A stretch of DNA of 64,000 bases, taken from assembly GCA_023935145.1 (NCBI GenBank), contig CM043700.1, positions 142,436,828 to 142,500,827 on the forward strand, given 5' to 3'. Positions 43,918 through 56,574 of the stretch are shown piece after piece; position 1 is the stretch's first letter, and each line of letters starts with the position of its first letter. The notes under the pieces are model-generated. The model was not told the origin of the DNA. It did not search any database and was given only the letters and a program-made list of their open reading frames with translations. The position numbers and the translations under genes were made by a program. This DNA is from Bretschneidera sinensis (lineage: Eukaryota; Streptophyta; Magnoliopsida; Brassicales; Akaniaceae).

Positions 43918-46900
43918 ATGGCACCACCAGCTGAGCTCTTCTCTAAGATCCCAAGCGATGGCTTTGACAACGACACCCCGGAGACGTGTCGGGAACGACG
44001 CAACCGGAGAATCAAGATAAGGCGGCTAATATCTCGCTCTGGCTTCGGCCCCAACCATTCACCATCCAACAATACGACCCAAAATCAAGAGATCCAACAT
44101 GACAATTCGGATCCCGGTTTAATTACTTCGAAGCGGTATCATACGGAGGAAGAGGAGGAATCCTCAACCTCAGTACCAGCACTGTCACGTGCGATCACGT
44201 TAGGGGGCCCTCCACTACCGCCTACACCGCCGCAACTACTAATAGTGGCTGAGGAGTCATCGTTGTCGTGTTCTGTGCGGGGTCCGGTACCTAATCCGAT
44301 GCCGATTCATGGTTGGATATCAACCAAAGGGCTTGCAGAGAGCATGGAGGATATGTTAATGGTTAAAGAGAACTTCTGCCAGGTGGCTGGTGATCATATT
44401 AGTGGACAACCTATGCATTACTTCGCTGTCTATGACGGACATGGTGGATCCCGAGTAAGTCTCAATTCTGTTGATCGATTCTTAAAAAATTCATGTGGAC
44501 ATCCTAATTGAGAATATGAAAATCAAAACGTACAGGTATCTACGCTGTGTAAGGACGTGTTACACAAACTCATCGTGGAAGAGCTAATGCTTGTGTGGAC
44601 TGCTAAAAGAGCAGTTGCTACTGAAAATGGTGATTACAACTACAACCGTAGCCGTAGCTACAGCTCACCACAGGAGAAAGAACAGCAAGAGTTGTTTGAG
44701 CGTAAAAGAGAGTGGATATATATGGTGAGGAATGCCCTATTGAAGAGCTTCCAGCGAATGGATCAAATGGCCCACAACACCTGCTCGTGTGGGAAGAACG
44801 GATCTATCTGCCGTTGCAAGCCCATGGAACTCAATTTTGCGGGGTCCACTGCCGTCGTGGCTATGATAACACCTCGCCATATCGTGGTTGCCAACTGTGG
44901 TGACTCACGAGCCGTTTTGTGCCGCGGTGGCAAGGTCATCCCTCTCTCCCAAGATCACAAGGTCTGTACTTGCTCTCCTGACTTGGCTAGTTTTGTCATT
45001 TTGTGGGTCATAACGTAATTCTCTGGGAAAAAACTTATTTACATCTTTTTGAAGTATTATTTCGTAATTTTATTGATAATATCTATATAATTATTATTTA
45101 TATTATTTTAAAATTACTTTGTAATTACTAATGAAATTTTTATCAAATGTAATAAAATGAAGTTTCTGCGTCTCACTTTTTTTTAATGCCCTTAATTAAT
45201 TAATACACGTATTGATATAGGAAAAAAACTTAATTCACGATTTTGAGTTTAAATAAGTTTTTTAAAGCTATTTTAAATTTTTGATTTACAAAAAAATAAA
45301 CATTTATGCTGTTTATTAACAGAAACCGTTTCAAAAACTCTAAAAAATAGATGTTAAAAGAATTACTTCTTAAAAAAGCTAAGAAATATTAGCTCTGGAT
45401 TACTCGTGCATAAGTGAATGCAATATAATATTCGCTGCTAGAATCCTCTGATACTTAATAGTTAATTCATTGAATTTACTTTGTTTTTATATAGTGCGTA
45501 TGTTTTCGTTTAAGTAGCATGAGCTTATTGAATCCAATGTGCAAAATTGGTTGGGTTGCAGCCAGACAGGCCTAGTGAACGGGAGAGGATTCTTGCTGCT
45601 GGCGGTACGATATCTTATAACAATGGAGCACGAGTTAATGGAATTCTTAACCTCTCGCGTTCGCTAGGTAATAATCCTATTGATATCATTTCATGTTCTA
45701 AATCTTTTCCTTTGTTTATGTCAAAATATGTATACATGCAAGAAGCTAAAAAAGCTTTAGTACAATTGTAATAAAATATCCATGAATGATGAGTGCGGCG
45801 TGGCGGTTTGAAATTGCTGTTAAAGCACGTACTAAAGACGCCAACAAAACGGTTTTAATAACCTCACTTATAATTGTGTGGGAAATTAATAATTGCGTTT
45901 ATTAGAACCGCTGTTGGTGGGTGTCATAGAGCATATTTACGGCGGTTTCAACCATTAATAGAGTTTTTAACAACGGTTTTAATTGTCAATAAATTTAAAA
46001 ATGACATGTGTCACGTGAAAGTTATCTTTCATTTATCTTAAGCTATTATTGTATATATTTATAATAGACACAAAAAACATATTAGTATTTGTGTTACATA
46101 AATTAAATACATCTATAATTGTCGTTAAATTTTCAATTGTGTAGGTAATTAATATCAGTTATTAAAAGTGCTGTCAATTGGCGAGTTTCGAGTTTTGTTT
46201 TAAGGTTTCAATTGTTGATAGGGTTTTTTATGACAGTTTCAACTGCCAATAAATTTAAGAATGACAAGTGTAACGTGAAAGTCATTTTTCATTAATCTTA
46301 TGCGAAACACATTATCACACATTGACAGATGTATATATTTATAATTGGACCCAAAAAAACATTAGCATTGGTGTTACTTAAATTGTATATATCTATAATT
46401 TTCACATATTGTCGCACGTTGTCATTTGTATACATCTATAATTGGATAAAAAAAATTGGTATTGATGTTGCATAAATTTTATATATCCATACTGTCGCTA
46501 AATTTTCAATTGTGTGGGAAATTAACAGTGGGTTATTAAAACTATATTGACGTCTTTAGAGTTTTTTTTACAGTGGTTTCAACTTCAATACAATTTTTAA
46601 CGACGATTTAAATTAAGCGCCAATAAATTTAAAAATGACAAATGTGAAAGTCATTTTTTATTAATCTTAGACGAACACATTATCACACGTGTATGCACCC
46701 GTGTGAGGATATGATACTGGAGTGATGAATATTTAAGAATTGCAACCTAATTGTTACCAGTTCAGTATTTGTGCTATAAGTTTTTTCAAGTATGAATATT
46801 TTAAATGACGATCGATCAGATTAGGGTTTCTCTGATATTTTTTAGATTTGGCAAGTATAAGTGAACTAAAACTTATTATACTGCAATTGGTGTATTAGTT

Positions 46901-47616
46901 TTATTTGCAGCCTTAATGTTTTTGTTTGGTTGCTTTCTATTATGATCATAAAACGTAAGGCTCAAATTGGCATGGTTTCCTGAAATGTAGATTCTATATA
47001 TGTTGTCAAATCACCTAACTCTTAGTCGGGATACTGGTTGGAACTTGAGTCTGATTATAAGATTAGTCAAAGAGAAAGTTATTGATAGTTGTGCAATCGT
47101 ACGTGGTTGTCCGCTCTTGATCATGTGTGTGATGCACACACACGATCATTTGTGTGTACGTGAATTGTATGTACTGTTTGGATTTGAATGTCGCGATAGG
47201 CCTTAGATCTTTCCAGTACTAGTAGATTTCTTACCTTCTGTTTTTTCCGAGTGAATTTCTTACCTCTCTTTTCTTTCTATGCAGGAGACACCCTACTCAA
47301 ACCAATAGTAACATCAAGGCCTGGAATTTCTTTCATGGAGAGAAATGCTGAAGACGAGTGTATAATTATCGCTTCTGATGGTTTATGGGATGCCATCTCC
47401 AATGATTTGGCATGTAAGGTAACCATCGATTGTCTTAGACGTGAGGAGCTAAAATCAGGTTGTTCAATCAAAGATGATGATGATATCTTTTATCCTTCTA
47501 AAAGCAGCTTTGCAGCTGCTATTCTTTGTCGTCTCGCTCTAAGCAGACGAAGCTCTGACAATATAAGTGTAATAGTTGTTGATTTGAAGAGACACAAAAA
47601 CTCTGAGGCGGAGTGA
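43918..47616 (+). CDS. Clade-A PP2C, divergent tandem paralogue of AHG1
   Basis: This is a protein phosphatase 2C, likely acting in ABA signalling. Exons 43918-44454, 44536-44961, 45562-45667 and 47285-47616 give 466 residues. Intron positions and phases equal those of the preceding AHG1 gene, and exon 3 is 106 bp in both, so the two arose by tandem duplication. The N-terminal TPETCRERRNRRIKIRR motif is shared. Metal-site motifs remain: MED 143-145, DGHGG 173-177, [13 protein letters not shown] and SDN. Two features differ. The stretch before MED is GLAES instead of GRSRE, so both local arginines are lost. The ABA-receptor Trp position is Asn341 (ISYNNGARV). It also carries extra Ser/Pro-rich sequence before the catalytic domain. 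Catalysis may be altered; that is inference. It could instead represent an old separate clade-A branch. Confidence 0.9.
45799..46585. mobile_element. Decayed inverted-repeat transposon in PP2C-2 intron 3
   Basis: About 60 bp near 45800-45863 (..GTTTGAAATTGCTGTTAAAG..CTAAAGACGCCAA..TTTTAATAACC) is matched in inverted form at about 46530-46585 (..GGTTATTAAAA..TTGACGTCTTTAG..ACAGTGGTTTCAAC). A block containing 'ccaataaatttaaaaatgac' and 'acgtgaaagtcatttttcat' recurs at about 45986, 46246 and, beyond the right arm, 46619. A block with 'ttcaattgtgtgggaaatt' recurs at about 45875, 46135 and 46505. The CGGTTTTAAT-style ends recall CACTA non-autonomous elements, but no CACTA terminus was found. Confidence 0.5.
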
Positions 47617-48919
47617 GGCACAGCCTTGATAACTGCGCTAATTAGAAAGATTTAGTCTGTATTTTATTTAACGGATTTTTTTTGGTGAGGGGGAATGGGC
47701 GATGAACTCTTATTCTACAACGTGGTGCCATACATTGAGGAGAAATAGTTCTTTTGTTTTTGACAGTATAGAAACGATGGAATGAGGTTGAATAATAGAT
47801 ATTTCGAGATTTTAATATTTTCTTTATTGAACAGAAAATATTGTCTTCAAGTTATACCAAGGCCTTGAAGGAAAAGATAAATTATTTCATGGGATTGGAG
47901 CATAAAATAGTTGTCTTTTGCGGTCTCAGAAGGAAGACCTCGTGTAAATAGAAAAAAATTGTTTATTCATGTATATAATAGAAAGATCAATTTTATTATT
48001 GGATAAAAATATTTTTTTTTATTTTTTTCTGTTATTCAATTGTGAAATGAACTTTTATGTCATATATTTTTTTTTAAATTTAGACAAAAACTTCTTCATA
48101 TAAATGTGCCTTTGCTTTTTTATTGATGTATGTTGGCATTGTTTGGCTTCCATTACTGTTTGAAGCAGTTACCAAACAAAACTATAAACATGATAACTAT
48201 AGTGTGTGGGAAGTTCAAAACAAAAAGGCCCTACAATTGCATTTTGGTATCAAACATATCATTTCATTTTGAACGATTAAGAAAAAAATGCACAATATCA
48301 AAGCATTTCATTCTTGGTCTTTTTTTTTTAAAATTTAATTATAGAAAATAGCCATCCTCCTATGGTCACAAAGTGGGATGGTGAAAAAAACTAATACTGG
48401 CAAAGAAAGAAAAGTTCTAATCCATAATCATAAATTTGTTTGGATTGATTAAGGATAATTTAAATTATTAAAATTTAAAATTTTAAAAATATTTTAATTT
48501 AAAAATTTTAATAATTTAAATTATAATTAAACAAATATCCAAACAAACCACGGTAACAATATTTGATACGTACTGCAAATTGCACGTAAAGTTTTAATTT
48601 AAAGTCGAGCCTCATCAGAATGTACAATTTTTGGTACATGCTTAAAGCAAAAAAAAAAAAAAAAAAAAAACTCTAATACTTTAAATCGAGGCTCATCAGA
48701 ATAGAGTTGACTAATGGGTCTGCAGTGGCAAATCTAAGAGCTAAAACCCGCCCGAGTTCAAGCCCACCCCAGGAACTGACTCGCCAGTCTCAAGTAACAG
48801 AGTTAACTGAACAGAACGCAAAACTCTCTCAAGTTCAGGTGACTTTTGGTGCCATCAAATGAACCATACTTATAAACTTGATCTCATTAGGATCGTTCCT
48901 TGAATAGACTCTGCTCGAT
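47617..48919. other. Intergenic before the GT64 gene
   Basis: This includes the PP2C-2 3' UTR. A foldback of about 115 bp spans 48435-48549: TTTGTTTGGATTG..AATTTAAATTATTAAAATTT against its inverted copy, very AT-rich, probably a MITE. A run of about 21 A lies at 48650-48670. No gene recognised. Confidence 0.55.
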
Positions 48920-51900
48920 ATGTCGAGCCTCATCGGAATCCTTGACTCCGACTCCACCTCCACGACAACCGCGGCCGACATCTCTGACGGCTTCCATTCT
49001 CCGGCGAAGGATAAAGCCGCGAACAGAGCCGCATACGTCAGCCGCTCCCCGCTCTCTGTTCGCCGAGTTCTCAATCTGCTCGGCGCCGCAAAAGTGAAGC
49101 TCCTTCTCGCTTTCTGTGTACTATGCATTGTCGTTTTACTCTCTTCGAGTATCAGCTCTTTCATGTGCTGGAACACTCACATCCCTTCTTCCGTCTATTC
49201 TCCTTCCAGGTACTTAATTTTCTTTTCTTTTCTTTTTTACTCTAATTTCGTTTTTGTTTTTGTTGAGTTTTACTTTCGAATTAGTTGCATGGAAACCAGT
49301 AACTTCAAATTATGCTTAATTTTCTATTTATACTTGTAAATTAATACTTCTTTCAGCTTAAATTCATTAATTAGAGCACAAATTTCTCATGATTTTTTTT
49401 TTTAATGTTTTGGATAAGATTATTGTGTAAGTTTTAAATTGTTTGTATTATTGTTATATTTAGGGGTGGTTACACTGTGTTAATCAACACATGGAAGAGA
49501 AATTCGCTTCTTAAGAAATCTGTAGCTCATTATGCATCATGTAGAGGTACTAATGCGATACATGTGGTGTGGAGTGAGAATGATCCACCCTCAAGCAGCC
49601 TAGAAGCCTGTCTCAAGAGAATTGTAGCTCACAAACTCAACTTTCGGTTCGACATAAATGAGGAGGACGATTTGAACAATAGGTTCAAGCCTATTGCTGA
49701 CCTCAGCACTGACGCAATTTTCTCGGTGGATGATGATGTTATAGTACCGTGTTACACTTTGGATTTTGCTTTTGCTGTGTGGCAGAGTGCTCCGTCCACT
49801 ATGATCGGGTTTCTTCCTCGGATGCATTGGCTGGATGAGGAGGTTTGTTGTTTTTGTCTATCAATTGGAATGGCTCATTTGATGTTGTCTTGAAATGCTT
49901 GTTTGATGCTGGAGTTGTTTATTGTTATGACTTTGCTACTTACTGTGCTCTGATGTGGTATATGGACATAATATTTTCCTAAAAATGGAATCAAATTAGA
50001 TGGTGAAGAATTTGTGTTTAATTATTACCACTGAAGTTGTTTTGGTGCAACTCTCCTTGGTTTCGAATGAAGGAGCCATTTTGCCCTTTGAGACTTAGAT
50101 ATCATTCATCTTTTCTGTCAGGCTGCACTAGATATGCAGCTGTTTGCTTTCAGTTGACATCGAGATACTTTTATCTTTCTTGCAGGTGAAACCTTTAAAA
50201 AAACTGCATACCAGGTGCTTGATTGTGCTGCTTGGTAGGCTTATTTTTGTGACAGTTTAAAGGTGTTTTCCATAGGAGGGAGGAATTTATACCAAAACTT
50301 GTTAGATATCATCGATGAATGCTTCAATTAAATAATTTTAAGAACGGTTTTGGATCTTCGTGGGCAAATTTAACTTGGTAGTGTTTTGCTTGTAAGAGCC
50401 CATAGCTTGTGCATAAGAAGTGGCTCTGAGAATTTCTACCCCAGCTGAGGTTTGAGGTGGGATATGGTACTACTCCTTCTTTTGGCATGAATCTTGGTGC
50501 GGGGATAAGTCTATGTGGAAGTAATTTTCGGATATCTTTTTGTTGGCAAGGTACAAACAGTCTTTGATTAGCTCTTGTGTTTCCTTGGTAGGTGGAGAAA
50601 TAGTGTGGGAAGTTCCTTTTATTCGGAACACTTATGATTGAGAAATTCAAAGGTTTGGATGTTTCTTTGAGAGGATTTTTGGCTCAAAGTTGAACTTGCA
50701 AAGGGAAGATAGTATTGTTTGGACTAAAGGAGGGAAGAAAAATTGATGTAAAGTCTTTTTTTAAGGCTCTTGTTGGAAGTGACCTGGTGGAAAGGAGTGT
50801 CAAATTCCCTTGGAAAGCTATTTGGAAATCTTGGGCTTCGAGTGAATTTGCTTTCTTTCCTTGGGAAGCGACATGAAAAAGGATTTTCACTATAGATAAT
50901 CTACGAAAGTGATGAAAGGTCCTTGTCAACCAGTTTTATCTCTGCAAGGAAGGCGCCGAATCTGCGAATCAAATTCTTCTCAGATGTTCGTGGATGGGAC
51001 ATATATGGGAGTTGGCATTCTCTTTTGCAGCCATCCTGTGGGTGGGGAATGAATATATTGGGAAGGAGATCGGGGCTTAAATGGGAATTTGGGGGGGGGG
51101 GGGAATGGGGATCGGGGATCTAAAGAGTTGAGAAAGTTATTGCCTTGATTCCACTATCATTTTTTTTTTTGTGTGGTGAAATGAATAGGAAGACGTTTGA
51201 TGGGGAAGCAAAGTCCATTTTTTTATTTATTTAAGATAAATGGATTCATATTCTTAAATATTGGTCTAATTGCCGTCCTTTTGTAAATGAAGAAGAGTTC
51301 ATAGAGTTCTAAGAATTTCTATATTGTAAATGATTTTTGTACATGGTTGGCACCCCCTTGGTGCCCTTTAGTGAATCTTTACTTACATTAAAAAAATAGA
51401 TTCCAAAGATGTATCTATCTTCAACATTTTTGCTTTGTGTAATTTGACATTTTTCTGTCGCCTTGCTTTATCTGATACAGAAGAATGATGTTGCATATTA
51501 TAAATATGGAGGATGGTGGTCTGTTTGGTGGATGGGCACTTATAGTATGGTTTTGTCAAAAGCAGCGTTTTTCCATAGGAAGTACTTGGATATGTATACT
51601 TACGAAATGCCCTCATCCATACGGGATTACGTAACGATGGAGAGGTATGCTGAACTTATTTCTGTATTTTTGTTTTTTTAGGAAGATAAATCTTTACTAT
51701 ACATTACCTCCTCCAGCTCCTCTCCCTGATTTTTATTTTTTGTGGCTTGTTATTTAACTGTTTTTCCACCCACCGTTATCATACAGAAACTGTGAAGATA
51801 TTGCAATGTCTCTGCTTGTTGCCAATGCTACAGCTTCTCCTCCAATCTGGGTGAAAGGTAGTTGGCTTTCTTTCTAAATGTTATTTTATTGGCACTTAGT

Positions 51901-53149
51901 AAACCTTAGAGAACTTAGTGTACACATGAGCACAACCAGATGATATTGTCTCAATTAATTTGGAGTATTTCAATTCCTCTCTATATTGCCCAATTTAGAT
52001 GTTTTTGTTAAAAGACCAGATTGAAAAAATTAGAAAAGAAGCCCTTCGACCTATTAGTCGTTTATTCATAGAAGCAGTAATACCTAAAAATCCTCAATTT
52101 ACGGAAAGAAATGTAAAGAGTAGCTAGAGTAGACCTATCCTTTTCCTGCCTCCACCGATCACACTCAGTGGTAGATGAATTCATTTAGTCACGTTGTAGA
52201 AAATCCAAAATAGTGCTACTATTATTAGCTTGAGTCTTGACCAGTATGATGCACAGTTATTCATCACAATGCCTTACATTTGATATGAGGCTTTGTTAAA
52301 GATGATATAAGAATAAAGCCATATTTTCATATGCTATTTTGTTTAATTAGAAACAAAATTTTCCTTCATTTTACTTGAATAGTATCTTTCAAGAAGATAC
52401 TTGAAACCCCTGCTTTAAGGAAATCCGCCTTCCAGAAATCAGGTTCATAGACAAAGGTCACTTTTATAAATATTAGTTCGATGCACAAGCACTCAGAAAA
52501 GTTATATCTGATAGAGGGCTTGTTTTGGTCAAACCGTAGTGGGTTTGAGTAAAAATGTGGTGGCTGCTGAAAAGATGTAGAAATGATATATGTTAGAGCA
52601 TGATTGGCACTAAAAATCAAATGGAAGATCATACTGTCAGTAATTTGAGGCATAGGTTTGAGAGGAAAACTTGGCATTATTGGATTCCTATACTGAAATT
52701 CTTCTAATTTTTTAAAGAAGGATTTTAAAGTAATGCCAATAGCCATTGTAAGATAACATGCTTTTAACATTTCTGTTTTCCTCAAAAAAGATACCATGCT
52801 TTTTACATTTTTTCTTAACAAGTTCATATCAATGAAATTCTGAAAACCTTTGGAGAACTTAATTCAATAAAATACCATTTTTGGTTCATCATGTATCATT
52901 GTCTCTCATGAATTTTCATTAGACCGATAGTAAGGGTCCATTCCTATGAGAAACTGATTGATTTAAACACCATTTATTAATCTTGCAGGGAAGATATATG
53001 AGATTGGATCATCTGGCGTAAGCAGTCTGAAAGAGCATGGTGCAGCCAGAGATAAATGCCTCGATGATTTCGTTTCCCTTTATGGGAATGCGCCTCTTGT
53101 ATCAACCAATGTAAAAGCTGTGGATGCAAGACATGAATGGTTCTGGTAA
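48920..53149 (+). CDS. Glycosyltransferase family 64 protein (EXTL-like)
   Basis: This is a type II membrane glycosyltransferase expected in the Golgi. Exons 48920-49209, 49464-49842, 51481-51644, 51787-51857 and 52989-53149 join in frame to 354 residues, all with GT..AG introns. A single transmembrane anchor lies at about 59-80, followed by the GT64 catalytic domain from 'GGYTVLINTWKRN'. The nucleotide-sugar/metal motif is DDD at 186-188 (FSVDDDVI). Further family signatures are 'GFLPRMHWLD', 'YYKYGGWWSVWWMGTYSMVLSKAAFFH' and 'NCEDIAMSLLVANATASPP'. Arabidopsis relatives include EPC1/GMT1, which mannosylates glycosylinositol phosphorylceramides, and the C5 protein (At1g80290). I cannot decide between these from sequence alone. 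Intron 2 holds a LINE relic. Confidence 0.88.
50300..51396 (+). mobile_element. LINE 3' relic within GT64 intron 2
   Basis: Broken + strand frames resemble the C-terminal part of plant LINE ORF2: a 'DSIVWTKGGKK' block (about 50710), then 'FPWKAIWKS'-type text (50810) and a zf-RVT-like 'LSLQGRRRICESNSSQMF' (about 50938). The 3' end reads 'tggcacccccttggtgccctttagtgaatctttactt' in short pieces and ends in an A-run at about 51388-51395, as plant LINEs do. A 13-G run sits at about 51092-51104. Stops throughout. Confidence 0.65.
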
Positions 53150-56100
53150 CAAGCTTTTCAATTTACTTGATGCCTGCACTCTTCTAATTCATGCAATCAC
53201 AGTTTAGTAAGGTATCTGTATATTCTTCTAGTGTCGTGAACATATTTACACGATGAACATGGTATTGTAGCTTTACTCACGATCTAATTAATCTAGTTAT
53301 TTCATTGGTGTTTTGTTCTTATAATCGAAAACCAGAATTTTCATTAACAAGACTCAAAGATTTCATAATTTAAGATATTAAAGATTATGTCGACAAATGG
53401 GAGAACAGAAGTTGGGTGTTTCGAGAAGGATGATGATCATACATTTCTCAGCCTTTTAGCTAAGATCAAAAGGATGATGACTATAAAGAAGTTAGTTCGA
53501 TTTATATACACTCATGTTTGGTTTTCACCATTCTTCAGAAGATTGATTAAGAACTCTGATATTTGGAGTTGCACTCTGCTTCCAGTGAGAACCGCCATGT
53601 TTGAAATAGAATAACCAGCATAACCGCCATGTTTGAAAATTCAGTGCAATCTAGCACGTGCGAGGTGTTGATTTTTCGAACTGGAGTCTGAACATGGCTA
53701 AAAGTACCTTTCATTGTTTTTTGAAGTTGAGTTTTTAGCTTTTAGGTGAAGTGTATTTGTCATCTAGAATGGTGTCTTCTTTGGGACTTGCAAGCAAATC
53801 CAAACTCCTCAATGGAAAAAATCGAAACAGCCACACGTGGCGTCTAAAAAATAAATTTGACTTAATTAGAATGGACTGGGATTATAATACTCAAAATAAT
53901 TCTATATGCTACATGGACGAGAAGGAGATTTTTAGTAAGAAAATTGAAGACCAGGCTTATCTCGGGTACAAATCATAGAAGAAAATTTACCAATTACAGA
54001 TCCAGTATTACATATTTCTCTCTCTCTGTGTCCCCCCCCAAATTTTTTTTATTGTAAATACTTTCTTAATGTAAAGTTCTTGGACAATGCCATGCCCATT
54101 TTCTTGAATAATTTTTTTAGCTTCTTCTAATGAATTATATATGAACCAAAAAAAAAGGAAAAAGAGAGATCATAGAACCCATGGCCCATGCCCAGCTTCC
54201 TTTTGCTTTGAATAATGCTACTTTTCCTGCACTTCATACTTCATTTTCTTTTCTACTACTATTTCCGTGCCACTTTTCTTTGAATTTTGTGTTCGTACGT
54301 TGTAATGTAGGTTCAGATTTTGATTAAAAAGAGCAAATTGAGTGCCAAAAAAGGCACAGCATTTAGTCAAACTACCATATCCAAATGGGGTTGTCAAGCT
54401 AAGCCCATCCCACCTTAATTTGCCTCAAGGCCATGGAGACTTTTTCTTCCATGAACAACAAAATAAGTTTTTAAAAAGAAATGGAAATGGCATGTAAAAA
54501 AATGGTTTTTAAATTCAACTGCAACCGACAATAACTTGGATACATGGGGTTATTTTGTTGGAATATTTAAAGGAGAATTTAATTAAAGAAGGTGAACCTA
54601 ATTTTCATTTTTCCAAGTTTGTCAGAAAAATAAAATTAGGTAGGGGATTTGCCCTGTTTTGAAACTCACAGGAGGGTGGATACCATAGGTGATCAAATGT
54701 TGAATTTGGGTACTTTTTATATTAACGGGGAAGGTGGTTGAATTCGAATATTTTATATGAATTGTTATTGGAGCTGCGGTTAAAAAATTTAAGGTATTGA
54801 TCTCAGTGCATCACTGCAATTGATTTTTTTTTAATATAATTTTTTTTGTTTAAATAAAAATCATCGAAGATGTCTGATATGACTATAGTGTGATTTGGGT
54901 AATACTAAGTGAGGAATAAATCTATTTTTTAAAAGTTAATTGAAGGTTTAACATTATGTCTGATTTAATGGAATTGAAATTAGAAATAGAAATTGAAATT
55001 ATATTTTTTTAATATAAAAATATTATAAAAAATATATAATTTTAATTTTAATTTTAATTTTAGTTTTAAATTTTAATTTTAAACTTTAATTTTATATTAT
55101 AAAATAAAACATAAGTGAATTTAAGAGGATTAAATCAAAAATGAAGCGAAGCTTGAAAATGTAGTTGGTCACCGAAGTTCTTACTATAAAATGTGATTAA
55201 TGTTTTGGACTTGGACCATCCGTTGCATACTTTATTGTGCCTTAAATAAAGTTGGTTTTAACAATAAACTTAAAGAGTAGCTATCAGATAATATATATAT
55301 TTCAGATAACAAAATTTACTAAAATGATTAAAAAAAAGTATGGCAAACCTAATTTACTAGAATAATCAAAATTTAAGCATAAGGGGTTCGAAGGTGAAAG
55401 AAGCAGACAAAGAAGAAATACCTAACTCCACTTCTTTCACTTTGTTTTATTATAAGATGACTTAAACCAGGTTTTCTTGCACTAAAGAGTTCCTGTAATT
55501 GCCCTGTTTTTACATTATACAGCTCCCACCGGTTCTGATTTTATCAATTAGCCCCACCCATTCACTCACGAGGTCTTCTTCTCCTTGCTCAACGTTCACA
55601 CGATGTGAAAATTGCTTTAATAATTTTTATTAAAAAAAATTACTTTAATTATGGATATCCCCATTTACTTTTTTATTACACAAATTCAATCAACAATAAA
55701 TCTATATCTATACATAATATATAAATCAAAACATGTGTTTGATATTTAGTTTTCGTAAAGAAAATTACATAAAAAGCGATGAAGTTGAGATACAACAAAA
55801 TGTTATAAAAATGATATTTTAATTTTTTTTGAATAAAATGAGTACACAAATAAGTTATCATATATATCCATTAGGGAATTGGGTCACAGCACAGAGTGAA
55901 TTTAGAATAGTCTTTATTGTATTTACATCGGACTGAACTTAATGATCACTCCACACTATATTTGATGAAAACTTGGATTTAAAAAAATTTATGTATTTTT
56001 TTTAATTTACAACGATGATCTAATATATTCTTAAGGTATTAAATTTCAGCACACCCAAATATATTTAGTTCGACATAACTACTATCAAATCAAAAGTTAT

Positions 56101-56574
56101 TTATTCAAATACATGTATTATTAATGATCTAATCTACTCACAAAATTCTTGTTATTTGTTTATAAGTATAGTTAAAGGAAAGGAAGATGTTGTTCGAACT
56201 TTGGAGATATCAATTGACCTAAGAATCGAGACTTTTTTTTTTTTTTTTTTTCCAATTGAGGATGAGATCAGTGAGATTATAAAGGACGCGTGGTTTTCAG
56301 CTTCAAGCTTCCTAAAGGGTTATGAGTCTCACATGTAATGATTTATGGATATTAATTAAGGGAAAACGTACCAAAAAGTTCCATTCATAACAGCTCATCA
56401 GTCATCACCGCTGTAATTAACACCAAAACCAAACGAAACATAAAAGAAACAAACTCCCATCCTTTCATTCCAATTCACGTCGAACTAATCAGCGCAAAAA
56501 ACACAACTCATCACGCACTAATCACTCCCTAATACTGCAATAGAATTTCTTTCACCCACACTCCCCATTCACCA
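53150..56574. other. Intergenic between GT64 and kinase genes
   Basis: AT-rich, with only short unrelated ORFs (for example near 53.4, 53.8 and 55.7 kb) lacking domains. A run of about 20 T lies at 56231-56250. No transposon ends were recognised. Confidence 0.5.
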
